A DNA stretch of 42,078 nucleotides from Planctomycetota bacterium. Its GTDB lineage: Bacteria > Planctomycetota > UBA1135 > UBA2386. This document shows, piece after piece, positions 41,395-42,078 of the stretch (its first letter is position 1; each line of letters starts with the position of its first letter). The translations under genes and the position numbers were made by a program. Location: positions 1-42,078 of the forward strand of contig JAEUHP010000096.1 in the NCBI GenBank assembly GCA_016795295.1. Reading direction: 5' to 3'. The notes under the pieces are model-generated. The model saw only the letters and a program-made list of their open reading frames with translations. It searched no databases and was not told the DNA's origin.

Positions 41395-42078
41395 ATGCCA
41401 TCCTCACACAGGTGCTCTCGCATCGCTGCTCTGAGCAGGCTCGGCTTCACCCTCGCGCTCATGGCCCTGGCGGTTCGCGCCCAGAACCCTGTTCTGGCAC
41501 CGACCTCTAACGTATCCATCGTTGTCAATGGACCGTTGCGCTACAGCTCCATCGACATCCCGAGTGGGGTGACCGTCCGGTTCGTCGCGCCGGGGGCCGG
41601 CTGGACTTCCGTGCCGGGCATGCCTGCAATCGTCTCGTGCGATGGGGATGTCGTTGTGCGCGGCGCCCTCTCCGTCGAGGGAACCGGTTCCAGCTTGTAC
41701 CCTGCAGGTTGGGTCACCCTCGGCGAGGGCAATCCCGGCACCTATTGCGGAGTCATCCCGATTCCTGCCGCCCAAGGTGGTCGCCATGCGGGCACCTACG
41801 GCACCGTCCTGCCCTTCAGCCTCGAGGGTGGCAGTCGCGGCGGCGACATGGTCGTGTACACCCAGGGCTGCTGGACATTCCGGTACCGCAACGCCGGCGG
41901 CATGGGCGGGGGTACCCTGGTCCTGCTCGCTAGTGGGCGCATCGACATCCACGGCCAAGTGACTGCAGACGGCATCCACTACGGGGACAGCGGCTACGAA
42001 ACTTCCGGCGGCGGCTCGGGTGGCTCGATCCTGCTGCGCTCCGCATCGACCGTCACCGTCTTCCCCACCGGCAGCGTG
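41395..42078 (+). CDS. Secreted Gly-rich surface protein, cut by the right edge
   Basis: The frame from ATG 41395 stays open to the last base (228 codons), so the gene continues beyond the window. The N-terminus is a signal peptide (arginine, then LGFTLALMALAVRAQ, cleavage near residue 30). The rest is Gly-rich with SGGGSGGSILLRSASTVTV and IDIHGQVTADG, the rhythm of right-handed beta-helix or adhesin-like passenger proteins, where each rung repeats a G-G-S-I/L-L pattern. A single Cys (SCDGD), then YCGV and GCW are present. GGAG about 8-9 nt upstream of the ATG gives a normal leader. Function is unknown; surface attachment or matrix is likely. Confidence 0.75.
   Translation, partial: MPSSHRCSRIAALSRLGFTLALMALAVRAQNPVLAPTSNVSIVVNGPLRYSSIDIPSGVTVRFVAPGAGWTSVPGMPAIVSCDGDVVVRGALSVEGTGSSLYPAGWVTLGEGNPGTYCGVIPIPAAQGGRHAGTYGTVLPFSLEGGSRGGDMVVYTQGCWTFRYRNAGGMGGGTLVLLASGRIDIHGQVTADGIHYGDSGYETSGGGSGGSILLRSASTVTVFPTGSV

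Overview
The window is very GC-rich, densely coded bacterial DNA with no phage, integrase, transposase or CRISPR content. It most likely comes from a member of the Planctomycetota, although no rRNA is present to prove this. The hints are two adjacent membrane proteins with N-terminal MJ0042-type zinc ribbons, a secreted DUF1080 protein, and Gly/Asn/Thr-rich secreted proteins, one ending in GLELRIGTL. The genes are mostly housekeeping and metabolic, arranged as short operons on both strands.

Left region (1-5300): a short subtilase, cut by the left edge, converges on a five-gene minus-strand operon. In transcription order the operon encodes an SDR reductase, a ketosynthase, an acyl carrier protein, an LpxL-type acyltransferase and a tryptophan-halogenase-like flavoprotein. 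The protease/flavoprotein pair resembles the QhpE/QhpG maturation enzymes of quinohemoprotein amine dehydrogenase, here joined to acyl-chain enzymes. A single-domain response regulator follows, then a periplasmic PaoABC-type aldehyde oxidoreductase operon (Fe-S, Mo and FAD subunits) with a small Cys-rich protein at its end. Next come a Phd/PIN toxin-antitoxin pair, an HtrA-like protease, a threonine dehydratase and a CnoX-like thioredoxin.

Middle (14200-29000): a DgcN/DgcA pair for D-glutamate use, an ANL-family ligase, tRNA-Glu(UUC), uvrB, two zinc-ribbon membrane proteins, hslU without an adjacent hslV, a small CxxC protein, a hybrid histidine kinase and htpG.

Right (29000-42078): a nitroreductase, a DUF1080 protein, SelO/YdiU, a VapB antitoxin with a VapC reduced to a 37-residue scar, a three-domain secreted protein (hydrolase-like, NTF2-like, histidine phosphatase), a hemerythrin, a tryptophanase with a changed active-site residue, a secreted structural protein, a large M14 metallopeptidase, a probable gene remnant, and a secreted repeat-type protein that runs off the right edge.

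The strongest window-wide observation is regulatory. At least eight genes have a TANNNT hexamer placed 6-9 nt before the ATG, five more have TANNNC at the same place, and several also have a TTG-type -35 box at 16-17 nt. This implies that many mRNAs here start at, or within a few nt of, their start codon (leaderless). The same TTGCAT-N16-TANNNT arrangement precedes tRNA-Glu, which supports reading these hexamers as real promoters.
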